The notes below the pieces were generated by a model that ran no database searches, was not told the DNA's origin, and saw only the letters and a list, made by a program, of their open reading frames with translations. From Pseudomonas citronellolis (lineage in GTDB: Bacteria; Pseudomonadota; Gammaproteobacteria; Pseudomonadales; Pseudomonadaceae), in assembly GCF_900112375.1 (NCBI RefSeq), contig NZ_FOLS01000045.1, positions 1-51,689 on the forward strand: a stretch of DNA of 51,689 nucleotides, given 5' to 3'. The position numbers and the translations under genes were made by a program. Below, piece by piece: positions 34,707-43,550 of the stretch. Each line of letters begins with the position of its first letter. The first letter of the stretch is position 1.

Positions 34707-36044
34707 CTACTTCGCCTTGTTCTCCCGCAACATACGCCTGGGAATCCCCAGCAGAATGGTCAGGCCCCCCGCGATCAACACCAGCGCAACCGTATACATC
34801 CCCCACGACAAGCTCCCCGTCGCCCCACGCACCCAGCCAATGACGATGGGCGCGGTCAACCCACCCACCTGCCCCAGGCTGCTGATCAGCGCGATGCCCC
34901 CGGCCGCCGCCGTGCCGGACAGGAACGCGGTGGGAATGGTCCAGAACAGCGCCGTCACCGAGAGATAGCCGACGCACATGATCGACAGCAGGACGATCGA
35001 CAGCGTCCAGTTCGACGGCAGGTAGCCGATGGCGGCGACGGCCCCGGCCACCACCAGGATGCAAGTCATGAAGTGCCAGCGGCGCTCCACCACCCGGTCG
35101 GAGTTCCAGCAGACGATGAGCATGCCGACCGCGCCGACCAGCCAGGGCAGCGCGGACAGCAGTCCGATGTACCAGACGTTGGTCACGCCCGACTGCTTGA
35201 TCAGCGTGGGGGCCCAGAAGTTCAGCACCGAGCCGGCCCAGGGAATGACGAAGTAGCCGAAGGCGGCGATGTAGACCCACGGGTTCCGCAGCGCCGCGGA
35301 GAAGTCGTGGCCCTTCTCGACGGCGGCCTTGGCGCTGGCGTCCTCGGCCAGGTGCGCCTGGACGATGGCCTTTTCCGCCGGGCTGAGCCACTTCGCCTGC
35401 TCCGGCTTGTCGGCCAGGTAGAAGTAGGCGACCACGCCGGCGACGATGGACGGCGAGCCTTCGAGCAGGAACAGCCACTGCCAGGCCTTCAGCCCGTACA
35501 CGCCGCCCATGTTGTGCATGATCCAGCCGGAGACGATGCCGCCGATGGTGCCGGCCGCGGCGATGCCGAGGATGAACCTGGAGGTGACGCGGGCGCGGCG
35601 CCCGGACGGGTACCAATACGTCAGGTAGAGAATCACCCCGGGCAGGAAGCCCGCCTCGGCGCAGCCCAGCGCTATGCGCGCGACGTAGAACTGCATGGGG
35701 GTCTGCACGAACATCATGCAGGTGGAGATCAGCCCCCAGAGGATCATGATCCGGGAGATGGTGACCCGCGCGCCGAATCGCTGCAGGCACAGGTTGCTCG
35801 GCACTTCGAAGAGGATGTAGCCGACGAAGAACAGGCCCACGCCGAAGCCGTAGGCGGCTTCGCTGAGGCCGATGTCGGCGCTGAACTCCAGGTGGGCGAA
35901 GCTGATGTTCACCCGGTCGATGAAGCCGAGCACGTAGCAGATGAACAGGAAAGGCAGGATTCTCAGGTTGAGTTTCCGATAGGTCGCGTCGACGTCCGAC
36001 GGGTTCAGATCGGCCAGCGTTATTGCGGGGGTTGCTGATTGCAT
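34707..36044 (-). CDS. ACS-family MFS transporter
   Basis: 445 aa with twelve membrane helices. N-terminal LRILPFLFICYVLGFIDRVN and GLFFVGYILFEVPSNLCLQR are the anion:cation symporter (4-hydroxyphenylacetate/tartrate/hexuronate-like) signature. These carriers import organic acid anions. GGAG is present before the ATG. It lies 150 bases beyond the CoA-transferase on the same strand and probably brings in the acid that the CoA-transferase and dehydrogenase act on. Confidence 0.87.
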   Translation of the reverse strand: MQSATPAITLADLNPSDVDATYRKLNLRILPFLFICYVLGFIDRVNISFAHLEFSADIGLSEAAYGFGVGLFFVGYILFEVPSNLCLQRFGARVTISRIMILWGLISTCMMFVQTPMQFYVARIALGCAEAGFLPGVILYLTYWYPSGRRARVTSRFILGIAAAGTIGGIVSGWIMHNMGGVYGLKAWQWLFLLEGSPSIVAGVVAYFYLADKPEQAKWLSPAEKAIVQAHLAEDASAKAAVEKGHDFSAALRNPWVYIAAFGYFVIPWAGSVLNFWAPTLIKQSGVTNVWYIGLLSALPWLVGAVGMLIVCWNSDRVVERRWHFMTCILVVAGAVAAIGYLPSNWTLSIVLLSIMCVGYLSVTALFWTIPTAFLSGTAAAGGIALISSLGQVGGLTAPIVIGWVRGATGSLSWGMYTVALVLIAGGLTILLGIPRRMLRENKAK

Positions 36045-36194
36045 CGTTGTTCTCCACCCGTTGGCTGCCTGCGAAAAGCATGCAAAGGCCCTTGCCCGCT
36101 CTTCGCAGAGGGACAGCCGCTATTCGATTGATCGTGCTGGTGAGTGCGGGTCAGCCTTGCGGCCGGCCCAGGCGCGAAAGGCGCGCGGGCAGCC

Positions 36195-37385
36195 TCAAGG
36201 CTCCCGTTCGGCGCCGAATACGCCGCGCTCGGCGAGCGCCTTTATCTGCGCACTGGAAAAGCCATACGCCATGAGCACTTCGTCGCGGTGCTCGTCGAGC
36301 CGGGGCGGCCGCCTGCGCAAGGCGCCCGGCGTGCGCGCCAGCTTCACCGGGATGCCCGGGCCGCTGTAGCCCTCCTCGTCCATGACCATCTGGCGATGCA
36401 GCGTATGCGGCGCCTGCGCCACCGTCCCGACGTCGAGGATGGCCGCGGCCGGCACGCCCTTGCGCAGCAGCTCCTCGCCGAACGCCTCGCCGCGGACTTG
36501 CCTGAACAGCCTTTTCAGTTCGACTTCGAGCGCGGCGCGGTTCTCGACGCGCAGCCCGTTGCTGGCGTACCGCGCATCGTCCGCCAGGCCGGGCGCCCCC
36601 AGCAGCTGGGCGAGCAGGCGGAACTGCCGGTTGTTCGCCACGGCGACGAATATCGGCGCGCCCGCCGTCTCGAACAGGTCGTAGGGCACGATGTTCGGAT
36701 GGCCATTGCCGACCGGCTTGGGCGGCACCTTCGAGGCCAGGAAGTTCGCCAGGTACGGGTGCGCCATGCTCACCCCGCTGTCGTACAGGGCGACGTCGGC
36801 CATCTGCCCGCGGCCGCTGCCGTTGCGCTCGTGCAGCGCCAGCAGGGCCGCGAGCGCCGCGTTCATGCCGGTGCACATGTCGACGATGGGCGAGCCCAGC
36901 CTGACCGGCAGCCGCCCGGGTTCGCCATTGATGCTCATCAGGCCGGACAGCGCCTGGACCACGGCGTCGTAGCCGGGCAGTTCGCCGAGCGGGCCGTCGT
37001 CGCCGAAGCCGGTGATGCGGCAATGCACGAGCCTGGGCAGGCGCCGGGTGATCTCCAGCGGCGACTCGATGCCCCAGGCGCGCAAGGTGCTCGCCTTGAA
37101 GTTCTCGATGAGCACGTCGGCGCTTTCCAGCAGCGTCCAGAACACTTCGCGGCCGGCCTCGGAGCCCATGTCCAGGGTGATCGCCCGCTTGTTGCGGTTC
37201 ACCGCGTTGAAGTAGGCCGCGCTGCCCTCCACGAACGGCGGGCCGAAGCCCCGGCACTCGTCGCCCTCGGGGCCTTCCACCTTGACCACATCGGCGCCGT
37301 GGTCCGCCAGTATCTGCGCGGCGAAGGGCCCGGCGAGAACCCGCGAGGCGTCGATGACGCGCAGTCCTTCCAGTGCGCCGGCCAT
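36195..37385 (-). CDS. Class III (CaiB/BaiF) CoA-transferase
   Basis: 396 aa. N-terminal GLRVIDASRVLAGPFAAQIL and ADHGADVVKVEGPEGD, the NKRAITLDM segment, and the catalytic Asp169 in SPIVDMCTGMNAALAAL all fit family III CoA-transferases. They move CoA between carboxylic acids by a covalent acyl-Asp intermediate. The start overlaps the stop of the upstream gene by one base (TGATG), so translation is coupled. It is the fourth gene of the dehydrogenase - TetR - unknown - CoA-transferase operon. It would activate the imported acid. Confidence 0.9.
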   Translation of the reverse strand: MAGALEGLRVIDASRVLAGPFAAQILADHGADVVKVEGPEGDECRGFGPPFVEGSAAYFNAVNRNKRAITLDMGSEAGREVFWTLLESADVLIENFKASTLRAWGIESPLEITRRLPRLVHCRITGFGDDGPLGELPGYDAVVQALSGLMSINGEPGRLPVRLGSPIVDMCTGMNAALAALLALHERNGSGRGQMADVALYDSGVSMAHPYLANFLASKVPPKPVGNGHPNIVPYDLFETAGAPIFVAVANNRQFRLLAQLLGAPGLADDARYASNGLRVENRAALEVELKRLFRQVRGEAFGEELLRKGVPAAAILDVGTVAQAPHTLHRQMVMDEEGYSGPGIPVKLARTPGALRRRPPRLDEHRDEVLMAYGFSSAQIKALAERGVFGAEREP

Positions 37386-38440
37386 CACACACCTCCCCCG
37401 ACGTGCCAGGTGAAGCGGCCGTTGGCCAGGTCCTTGTGGGTGACGCTCAGCGCCAGCCGGTGGTTGTGCGCATCGGCGGCGCCTTCCAGCAGGCCGTTCC
37501 AGATGTCGAAGACCGCCGGGTGCAGGGCCCGGGCCTGGCCGAACAGCGTCCAGCCATGCTGGGTGATGGCGTAGCCGTCGGCGCTTTCCTGCACCGTGAC
37601 CTCGTCGCCCTGGGCCCGGGCCAGCCTGGCCAGGAAGTCGACGAAGGCGTGCAGCGACTTGTCCTGCGCCACGCCCAGACGCGCCGCCGTCTCGTGATAA
37701 CACTGCATGGCGACCTGGCGCGCCGACAGGCGCAGCACGTTCACCGCCTCGCTGGGGCCAAAGAGGTCGACGGCGGTGGGCAGGGTCGAGCGGACGTATT
37801 CCATCGCATAGTTGCGGCTGGCCTTCTCGATGCGCGCCTGCGGCCAATCACTGGAGGGCAGCGTGGGCGCGGCGGCCGGGTCGAAGTCCGGGGCGTCTTC
37901 GTGGCGGGCGAAGCGCAGCCGCTCGTGGGGCGCCAGGGGCGCGTCGTATTCGTAGTAGTAGCCTTCGAGGCCGGACTGGCCGTCGGCGGTCTGCTTGGTG
38001 CAGACGAAGCCCAGGCGCGGGTTGCCCAGGGTGACGCCGTTCTGCGCATGCCAGCCACGCAGCATGGCCGCGGAAACCTCCGAGGGGATGCCGCACAGCG
38101 CGGTGCCCGACCAGATCCAGCGCGGCGGCGTGTAGCGCACCCAGGCCTTGCGGTCGCTCTCGTACATGTACTCGACGCAGACGCCGCCGATGTTGTTCGA
38201 CAGGTAGTGATATTGCGCGGCGGCCACCGCGGGCGGGAGCTTGTCGATGCCCAGTTTCGCCAGGCCCTGGAGGAACCGTTCCGAGCGTTGGCGGCAGAAC
38301 ACCTGGTAGACCAGTTCCGCCGCGCGGGATGTGCCTTGCCGGGTCACCGAGGAAAGTACCATCCCAGTGAAAAACGAGTGGTACCAGTGCGCTACCGCAT
38401 GCCATGCCTCGCTGGTTTCTTTATCGACTACCGTATTCAT
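37385..38440 (-). CDS. Unknown 351-aa protein of the CoA-transferase operon
   Basis: No family recognised with confidence. It is soluble, with no signal peptide or membrane helix. Conserved-looking aromatic blocks are AWHAVAHWYHSFFTGMV, YHYLSNNIGGVCVEYMY and KAWVRYTPPRWIWSGTALCG; a Cys and His occur in QVAMQCYHETAARLG. The one-base overlap with the CoA-transferase and a 21-base gap from the TetR gene show it belongs to this pathway. It could be a hydrolase or hydratase for the CoA ester or free acid, but nothing in the sequence decides this. Confidence 0.7.
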   Translation of the reverse strand: MNTVVDKETSEAWHAVAHWYHSFFTGMVLSSVTRQGTSRAAELVYQVFCRQRSERFLQGLAKLGIDKLPPAVAAAQYHYLSNNIGGVCVEYMYESDRKAWVRYTPPRWIWSGTALCGIPSEVSAAMLRGWHAQNGVTLGNPRLGFVCTKQTADGQSGLEGYYYEYDAPLAPHERLRFARHEDAPDFDPAAAPTLPSSDWPQARIEKASRNYAMEYVRSTLPTAVDLFGPSEAVNVLRLSARQVAMQCYHETAARLGVAQDKSLHAFVDFLARLARAQGDEVTVQESADGYAITQHGWTLFGQARALHPAVFDIWNGLLEGAADAHNHRLALSVTHKDLANGRFTWHVGGGV

Positions 38441-38461
38441 CTCTACTACCTTCTAGTTGTT

Positions 38462-39097
38462 TTAGGTTTGCCTGAGACCATCTACGACGTAATCCGCAAT
38501 ATCTTCTGCAACTTTCAGCCGCTGCATATCCGTTTCGCCCGGTTGCCGGCGATACCACATGGTCGTCCAGTTCAATGCCCCCAACAGCGGCTTGACCAAC
38601 AGGTGCGAATCGACGGACTTGAATATGCCGGCGACGATTCCCTCCTCTATCACTTCGCGAAACAGCGCTTCGTATTCGTCGCGCATGACGATGAGCCGCT
38701 GCATCTCGGCGCGCTGGGCATCGGTCAGGCTGCCGGTGAGGTGCATCTCGACGCCCTGCACGGTCACCCGCTGGTAGGACGTGTATTCCATCATCAGCCG
38801 GGTATGTTCGATCGCCATCCGCCGCAGCCGCTGGTCCGCGCCCAGGGCTACGTCCGCGGCGATGGGCGCAACGCTTTCCAGGTTCATTTCCATGGCCCGC
38901 CGGTGCACGGCGGCGAACAGGTCCCCCTTGCTCCGGTAGTAGTAATAAACACTGCCCTTGGTAGCCTGTATCTGATCCGCCACGTAATCGATCGAAGTTG
39001 CTTCATAACCAACTCTGGAAAACGCCTCTGCCGCGGCATCCAATATCGCCGACTGACGCAGCGGCATGTTTTCGTAACGGACGGATTTATTAGCCAC
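38462..39097 (-). CDS. TetR-family regulator
   Basis: 211 aa. TetR HTH in AILDAAAEAFSRVGYEATSI and QIQATKGSVYYYYRSKGDLF; the C-terminal ligand domain resembles those of regulators that sense acyl-CoA or fatty acids (KstR2/FadR-like), by context. It sits 3 bases after the dehydrogenase stop in the same operon. The two matching palindromes upstream of the dehydrogenase are its most likely operators, giving autorepression. Confidence 0.88.
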   Translation of the reverse strand: MANKSVRYENMPLRQSAILDAAAEAFSRVGYEATSIDYVADQIQATKGSVYYYYRSKGDLFAAVHRRAMEMNLESVAPIAADVALGADQRLRRMAIEHTRLMMEYTSYQRVTVQGVEMHLTGSLTDAQRAEMQRLIVMRDEYEALFREVIEEGIVAGIFKSVDSHLLVKPLLGALNWTTMWYRRQPGETDMQRLKVAEDIADYVVDGLRQT

Positions 39098-39100
39098 ACT

Positions 39101-40276
39101 TCATTCCTTCTTGTTCGGGTTTGCACACAACGAATGTTTTACCTGGCGCGCCAGGACCACCCGCTGGATCTCCGAAGTGCCTTCGTAGATTTCGGTGATC
39201 CGCTGGTCGCGATAATAACGTTCCATCGCGCTGGGCTTTACGTAGCCCCGGCCACCCAGAATCTGTAGGGCATCGTCCACAATGCGGTGGGAAGATTCGC
39301 TGGAGAACAGCTTGGCCATCGCCCCCAGCCCGGTTATGTCGTCGCCGCGGTCGTATGCGCGGGCGGCTTCGTAGGTCAGCATGCGGGCCGCGGACAGCGA
39401 GGTGACGGCGTCGGCCAGTTTGAAGCCGACGCCCTGGTGGTCGATGATCGGGCGCCCGAAGGTGCTGCGTTCCACCGCATGGGCCGCGGCCTCCTCGAAT
39501 GCCGCCAGGGCGATGCCGTTGGCCTGGGCGGCGATGACCACGCGCCCCACGCCAAGGGTGGCCAGCGCCAGGCCCAGGCCCTTGCCGGCTTCGCCGACGA
39601 CGGCGTCGTCCTCGACGTAGGTGTCCAGCTTCAGGTTGGTGGTGGTGGTGCCGCGGATGCCCAGCTTGTCTTCGTAGTGGTCGATCACCACGCCCTCGGC
39701 GTCCCGGGCCACGACGAAGGCGCTGATGGCCTTCCTCCCGGCGTTCTCGCCGGTGGCGGCGAAGACGATGAAGTGCCGGGAGTGGCCGCCGTTGCCCAGC
39801 CAGCATTTCTCGCCGCGTATCCGCCAGCCCTTGCCCGTGCGGGTGGCGGTGGTCTGCAGGGCGGCGGGGTCGGAACCCGCGCCACGCTCGCTGAGCGCGA
39901 AGTTCACCGCGGCCCCGGTTTCGGCGAGCCCGCCCAGCAGCCGGCGCTTCTGCGCGTCGCTGCCGCCGAGCAGCACGGGGAACGCGCCGAGGGACAAGGC
40001 CGCCATGATCGCGGCGGTGGAAGCGCAGCCGCGCGCCAGCTCCTCGACTACGGCCACCAGCGCGCACAGCGACGCCCCTTCGCCGCCATGTTCGCGGGGC
40101 ACGAACATGCCGCTCAGGCGGTTTTCCAGCAGCACGGGCAGGTGTTCCAGCGGGTAGCGCTGGTCGCGGTCGATCTCGGCGGCCAGCGGGCGGAAATGCC
40201 GTTCGCCGAGCAGCCGGGCGATCTCCTGCCAGCGGCGCTCGTCGGCGGTCAGCGGTGGGCTCCAGATGATGCTCAT
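39101..40276 (-). CDS. Acyl-CoA dehydrogenase
   Basis: 391 aa, standard length. FAD/acyl-CoA dehydrogenase segments are AAVNFALSERGAGSDPAALQ (FAD-binding), GEKCWLGNGG, FGRPIIDHQGVGFKLAD, and the C-terminal YRDQRITEIYEGTSEIQRVV region. The second has W/L where many enzymes have KxFITNG. It would desaturate the CoA ester made by the CoA-transferase and pass electrons to ETF. First gene of the operon; no strong ribosome site, and the palindrome at 40282-40295 covers that position. Confidence 0.9.
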   Translation of the reverse strand: MSIIWSPPLTADERRWQEIARLLGERHFRPLAAEIDRDQRYPLEHLPVLLENRLSGMFVPREHGGEGASLCALVAVVEELARGCASTAAIMAALSLGAFPVLLGGSDAQKRRLLGGLAETGAAVNFALSERGAGSDPAALQTTATRTGKGWRIRGEKCWLGNGGHSRHFIVFAATGENAGRKAISAFVVARDAEGVVIDHYEDKLGIRGTTTTNLKLDTYVEDDAVVGEAGKGLGLALATLGVGRVVIAAQANGIALAAFEEAAAHAVERSTFGRPIIDHQGVGFKLADAVTSLSAARMLTYEAARAYDRGDDITGLGAMAKLFSSESSHRIVDDALQILGGRGYVKPSAMERYYRDQRITEIYEGTSEIQRVVLARQVKHSLCANPNKKE

Positions 40277-40281
40277 GGGAA

Positions 40282-40295
40282 ATACTACCGAGTAG
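40282..40295. promoter_or_regulatory. Candidate TetR operator 1
   Basis: ATACTACCGAGTAG, with CTAC/GTAG as inverted arms. It lies 6 bases upstream of the dehydrogenase start codon and shares the pattern ATACTACYSAGTAK with the site at 40352. Confidence 0.5.
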
Positions 40296-40351
40296 GTTTC
40301 GAAAAGTGACGACGAATCCCGGGCAGGCCGGAATCCCGTCTTGCAATCAAC

Positions 40352-40365
40352 ATACTACTCAGTAT
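40352..40365. promoter_or_regulatory. Candidate TetR operator 2
   Basis: ATACTACTCAGTAT, a palindrome with 5-base arms ATACT/AGTAT. Its centre is 70 bases from that of operator 1. Confidence 0.55.
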
Positions 40366-40746
40366 CCAAATCCGTCATCGCCCCGCCGGCAGCCCGCCCC
40401 CGCTGCCCGCCAAGCAAGGTGTCGCCCCTCTCCAGCCCCCTTCCGCCGACGCTTCCCGACCCAGCCCCCATCCCGCAAAGCAGCACAAACCCTGACGTAG
40501 GATGGGTAGAGCGAAGCGATACCCATCACCCTGATAGCCACACCTACCAGGAACACTCCTACAAACATGGATGCCGCTTTACCCAGTCCAAACGACCAAC
40601 GCCCTACCCGTCTATTCCGAGCCTTCCGTCCACCCCGGCGGAACCTTCTGCTATCCTGTGCGTCCTTTCGCTGTCGGTCACTGCCTTGACCGTGCTCCCC
40701 GTGACAGCCGCGCCCCGGCGCACCGCATAAGACCAAAGGACCCCTG

Positions 40747-41952
40747 ATGACTACCTCCACAACCGAACCGCGCAGCCGCGGTGCGGCCCTGGTGCTATTC
40801 GCCCTCGCCGTGGGCGGCTTCGCCATCGGCACCACCGAGTTCGCCACCATGAGCCTGCTGCCGCTCTTCGCCCCGGCCCTGGGCATCGATGCGCCCACCG
40901 CCGGCCATGTGATCAGCGCCTACGCCCTGGGCGTGGTGGTGGGCGCGCCGCTGCTGGCGGTGCTCGGCGCGCGCCTGCCGCGGCGCACCCTGCTGGTGCT
41001 GCTGATGGGGCTGTTCGCCATCGGCAACGGCCTCAGCGCGCTGGCGCCGACCTACCACTGGATGCTGCTGTTCCGCTTCATCAGCGGCCTGCCCCACGGC
41101 GCCTATTTCGGCATCGCCGCGCTGGTGGCCGCCTCGCTGGTGCCGCCGCACCGGCGCACGGTGGCGGTCGGACGGATGTTCCTCGGCCTGACCGTGGCCA
41201 CCATCATCGGCGTGCCCCTGGCCAACTGGCTGGGCCAGGCCCTGGGCTGGCGCTGGAGCTTCGCGCTGGTCGCCGCCCTGGGCGTGACCACCATGCTCTG
41301 CGTGCGCCTGCTGGCGCCGTACTCGCCGCCCGAGGCCGGCGCCAGCCCGCTGCGCGAGCTGGGCGCGCTGAAGCGCGGCCAGGTGTGGCTGACCCTGGGC
41401 ATCGGCGCCATCGGCTTCGGCGGCCTGTTCGCGGTATACACCTACCTGGCCGACATCCTCGGCGCGGTCACCCACGTCTCCCCCGCCGTGGTGCCGCTGG
41501 TGCTGGCGGTGTTCGGCGTCGGCATGACCCTCGGCAACATGTTCATCCCGGTGCTCGCCGACCGCGCGCTGATGCCCACCGCCGGCGGCCTGCTGGTGTG
41601 GAGCGCGGTGGTGCTGGCGATCTTCCCGTTCACCGCCGGCAACATCTGGAGCATCGCGGTCTGCGTGTTCTTCGTCGGCTTCGGCGGCGCCCTCGGCACG
41701 GTGCTGCAGACGCGCCTGATGGACGTGGCCGAGGACGCCCAGGGCCTGGCCGCGGCGCTGAACCACTCGGCCTTCAACTTCGCCAACGCCCTGGGCCCGT
41801 TCCTCGGCGGCCTGGCCCTGGCCGCCGGCTACGGCTGGACCTCGCCGGGCTGGGTGGGCAGCCTGCTGGCCATCGGCGGTTTCGTGCTCTGGTCGATCTC
41901 CCTGGCCGCCAGCCGCCGCCAGGAAAGGGCCGCCCTGCAGGGCGACTGCTGA
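40747..41952 (+). CDS. DHA1-type MFS exporter (AraJ/YdhP-like)
   Basis: 401 aa, twelve membrane helices. The N-terminal FAIGTTEFATMSLLPLFAPA and GVVVGAPLLAVLGARLPRRT are signatures of the sugar-efflux/chloramphenicol-resistance branch of DHA1. AAAGGA precedes the ATG at a good distance. Substrates cannot be assigned. A GC-rich stem (CGCTGCCG...CGGCAGCG, 41963-41990) follows the stop but has no T run. Confidence 0.87.
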   Translation: MTTSTTEPRSRGAALVLFALAVGGFAIGTTEFATMSLLPLFAPALGIDAPTAGHVISAYALGVVVGAPLLAVLGARLPRRTLLVLLMGLFAIGNGLSALAPTYHWMLLFRFISGLPHGAYFGIAALVAASLVPPHRRTVAVGRMFLGLTVATIIGVPLANWLGQALGWRWSFALVAALGVTTMLCVRLLAPYSPPEAGASPLRELGALKRGQVWLTLGIGAIGFGGLFAVYTYLADILGAVTHVSPAVVPLVLAVFGVGMTLGNMFIPVLADRALMPTAGGLLVWSAVVLAIFPFTAGNIWSIAVCVFFVGFGGALGTVLQTRLMDVAEDAQGLAAALNHSAFNFANALGPFLGGLALAAGYGWTSPGWVGSLLAIGGFVLWSISLAASRRQERAALQGDC

Positions 41953-42004
41953 GAAAGCGCCGCGCTGCCGTCCGGCTGTGGCCGGCAGCGCCCGCTGCGC
42001 TAGG

Positions 42005-42018
42005 TTGATGCGGATCAA
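42005..42018 (+). promoter_or_regulatory. ANR/FNR box upstream of the small protein
   Basis: TTGATGCGGATCAA, an exact TTGAT-N4-ATCAA site. It lies 71 bases before the start codon at 42089, consistent with an activating position for low-oxygen induction. Confidence 0.75.
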
Positions 42019-42088
42019 GCCGTCGCCCCCTGCGCGGCGTACAAGTGGTTGCAGTCCACTTCCCCGTCGGCTCCGCCAGGAGGCTTCC

Positions 42089-42277
42089 ATGCGCACGCAA
42101 CTGCTGCACACCCGCGATGGCCACTGCTACGTCCAGCTCGACCAGTTCCGGGTGCCCTTCCACGACGAAACCCAGGCTCGCGACTACCTGGAGCGCCTGC
42201 AGCAACGCCTGTCCGCGCCCCACGCGCTGGCCGAGGCCCGTCGCCGCGACGCCGAGCAACGGCGCCACGGCAGCTGA
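42089..42277 (+). CDS. Small ANR-controlled protein
   Basis: 62 aa (MRTQLLHTRDGHCYVQLDQF ... VPFHDETQARDYLERLQQRL). An excellent CAGGAGG site stands 5 bases before the ATG. The perfect ANR box at 42005-42018 implies expression in low oxygen. Soluble; no motif beyond an Arg/Glu-rich helical tail. Function unknown. Confidence 0.75.
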   Translation: MRTQLLHTRDGHCYVQLDQFRVPFHDETQARDYLERLQQRLSAPHALAEARRRDAEQRRHGS

Positions 42278-42287
42278 GCGCCTGCTA

Positions 42288-42527
42288 TCAAGGACGACGC
42301 GCCGTGGGCCCGTCGTCCTTCTGCTGTTCCACCCAGAGCGAGCGCGGGTCGCAGATGATCCGCGACGGGTTGCCGATGGACACCAGGCACACGCGGTTCT
42401 CCCAGCGGTCCCAGAGGAACACGTACTGGGCGTCGCCGCCGGCGGGGGTGTAACGCAGCATCATCCAGGCCACCACGGCGATGGCCCAGAGCGACAGCAG
42501 CAGGGCGAGGAACGCGACCATCTTCAT
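42288..42527 (-). CDS. Small membrane protein downstream of the Usp gene
   Basis: 79 aa with one N-terminal membrane helix (VAFLALLLSLWAIAVVAWMM) and a soluble tail containing WDRWENRVCLVSIGNPSRI. It starts 11 bases after the Usp stop on the same strand, so it should share the ANR-driven transcript. Its last codons form one arm of a perfect 10-base inverted repeat (42290-42299 with 42311-42320). Function unknown. Confidence 0.7.
   Translation of the reverse strand: MKMVAFLALLLSLWAIAVVAWMMLRYTPAGGDAQYVFLWDRWENRVCLVSIGNPSRIICDPRSLWVEQQKDDGPTARRP
42290..42320. terminator. Convergent-gene stem-loop
   Basis: AAGGACGACG and CGTCGTCCTT form a perfect 10-base-pair stem with an 11-base loop between the convergent genes ending at 42277 and 42288. 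There is no T run, so it is only terminator-like. Confidence 0.4.
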
Positions 42528-42538
42528 GGCCGCGCGCC

Positions 42539-43435
42539 TCAGGGCCGGACCGCGAGAATGCCCGAATGCACCCGGTACAGCGCCTGTTCGGTGGTGCTGC
42601 CGATGATCTTCGCCAGGCCCGGGCGATAGAGGGTGCCCATGACCACCACGTCGAAGCGCTTCTCGTTGGCGAATTCGCTGATGACCTGGGTGGCCGCGCC
42701 CTTGACCAGGTGCTGGTAGGGCCGGCCGACGCCGAAGCGCTCGCCGATGCGGTCCATGCGCTGGCGCGAGCGGCCACTCATCTGCTCGGCGACTTCCGGC
42801 GACCAGGCCACGGGCCCGGCGGCATAGGCCAGGTAACCGCTGGCCAGGTCATAGGCCTGCAGCAGGTGCAGCTCGGCGCCGCACTGCCGGGCCAGGGCCT
42901 GCGCCGACTCGACGATGTGGTCGTTGAGCTGGTCGACGAGCACGTCGTCCTGGGACAGGTCCAGCGCGGCCAGCACCCGCTGCGGGCGCGGGTTGTCGGC
43001 GGTGCTGACCAGGTGCAGCGGCACCGGGCAACGGCGCAGCAGTTGCCAGTCCAGGGGCGTCATGATCGCCCGGCTCAGGGCCGGCTCGTACTGGCTGTCC
43101 TTCACCACCAGGTCGATGCCGTGCTGCTCCACCAGGCGCAGCGCCTCCTCCAGCGGGTTCTCGGTCCAGATCGCCTCGACGCCGACCTCGACGCCCTGGG
43201 CGCGCAGCTCCCCGGCGCGTTCCTCCAGCCAGCGCTCCTGGCGCAGCCGGGTTTCTTCGCGGGCGCGGGTCTGCAGCACGCTGTCGAGCACGCCCAGGCC
43301 CACCGGCAGGGCATCCAGGGTAACCATGTGCAGGTGGCCGCCACCGGCCAGCGCCAGGGCCTTGGCCCGCGCCATGGCGGCGGAGTCACGGAGCAGGGGA
43401 TCGCAGATCAGCAGCAGGCGCGTGTAGGCGTTCAT
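42539..43435 (-). CDS. Tandem-domain universal stress protein
   Basis: 298 aa with two Usp domains. Domain 1 begins YTRLLLICDPLLRDSAAMAR; domain 2 begins RVLAALDLSQDDVLVDQLND and ends with the GTLYRPGLAKIIGSTTEQAL segment. This last part corresponds to the ATP-binding G-x2-G-x9-G(S/T) motif, only partly kept. In Pseudomonas, several Usp proteins of this layout are ANR-induced and aid anaerobic survival. The perfect ANR box at 43500-43513 is 65 bases upstream of the start. Confidence 0.88.
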   Translation of the reverse strand: MNAYTRLLLICDPLLRDSAAMARAKALALAGGGHLHMVTLDALPVGLGVLDSVLQTRAREETRLRQERWLEERAGELRAQGVEVGVEAIWTENPLEEALRLVEQHGIDLVVKDSQYEPALSRAIMTPLDWQLLRRCPVPLHLVSTADNPRPQRVLAALDLSQDDVLVDQLNDHIVESAQALARQCGAELHLLQAYDLASGYLAYAAGPVAWSPEVAEQMSGRSRQRMDRIGERFGVGRPYQHLVKGAATQVISEFANEKRFDVVVMGTLYRPGLAKIIGSTTEQALYRVHSGILAVRP

Positions 43436-43499
43436 GGGGGACCTCCGGAGGGGGACAGGGGTTGTGCCCTAAGCCTGCGCCTTCGTCGTTATCGGCCCC

Positions 43500-43513
43500 T
43501 TGATGTGCATCAA
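43500..43513 (-). promoter_or_regulatory. ANR/FNR box upstream of the Usp gene
   Basis: TTGATGTGCATCAA, an exact palindromic TTGAT-N4-ATCAA site, 65 bases before the Usp start codon at 43435. Confidence 0.8.
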
Positions 43514-43550
43514 ACGCGCCGCAGCGCCTGCCAACCGGCGGCGAACCCGG

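Larger units (their letters stand above)
40277..40746. other. Divergent intergenic region
   Basis: Holds the two operator-like palindromes (40282-40295, 40352-40365) and a copy of the GTAGGATGGGTAGAGCGAAG repeat (40496-40529). The rest shows no gene. It separates the dehydrogenase operon from the DHA1 exporter. Confidence 0.6.

Noticed and set aside
41963..41990. Stem CGCTGCCG...CGGCAGCG after the DHA1 exporter as a terminator
   Set aside because: No T run follows the stem, so intrinsic termination is not supported.
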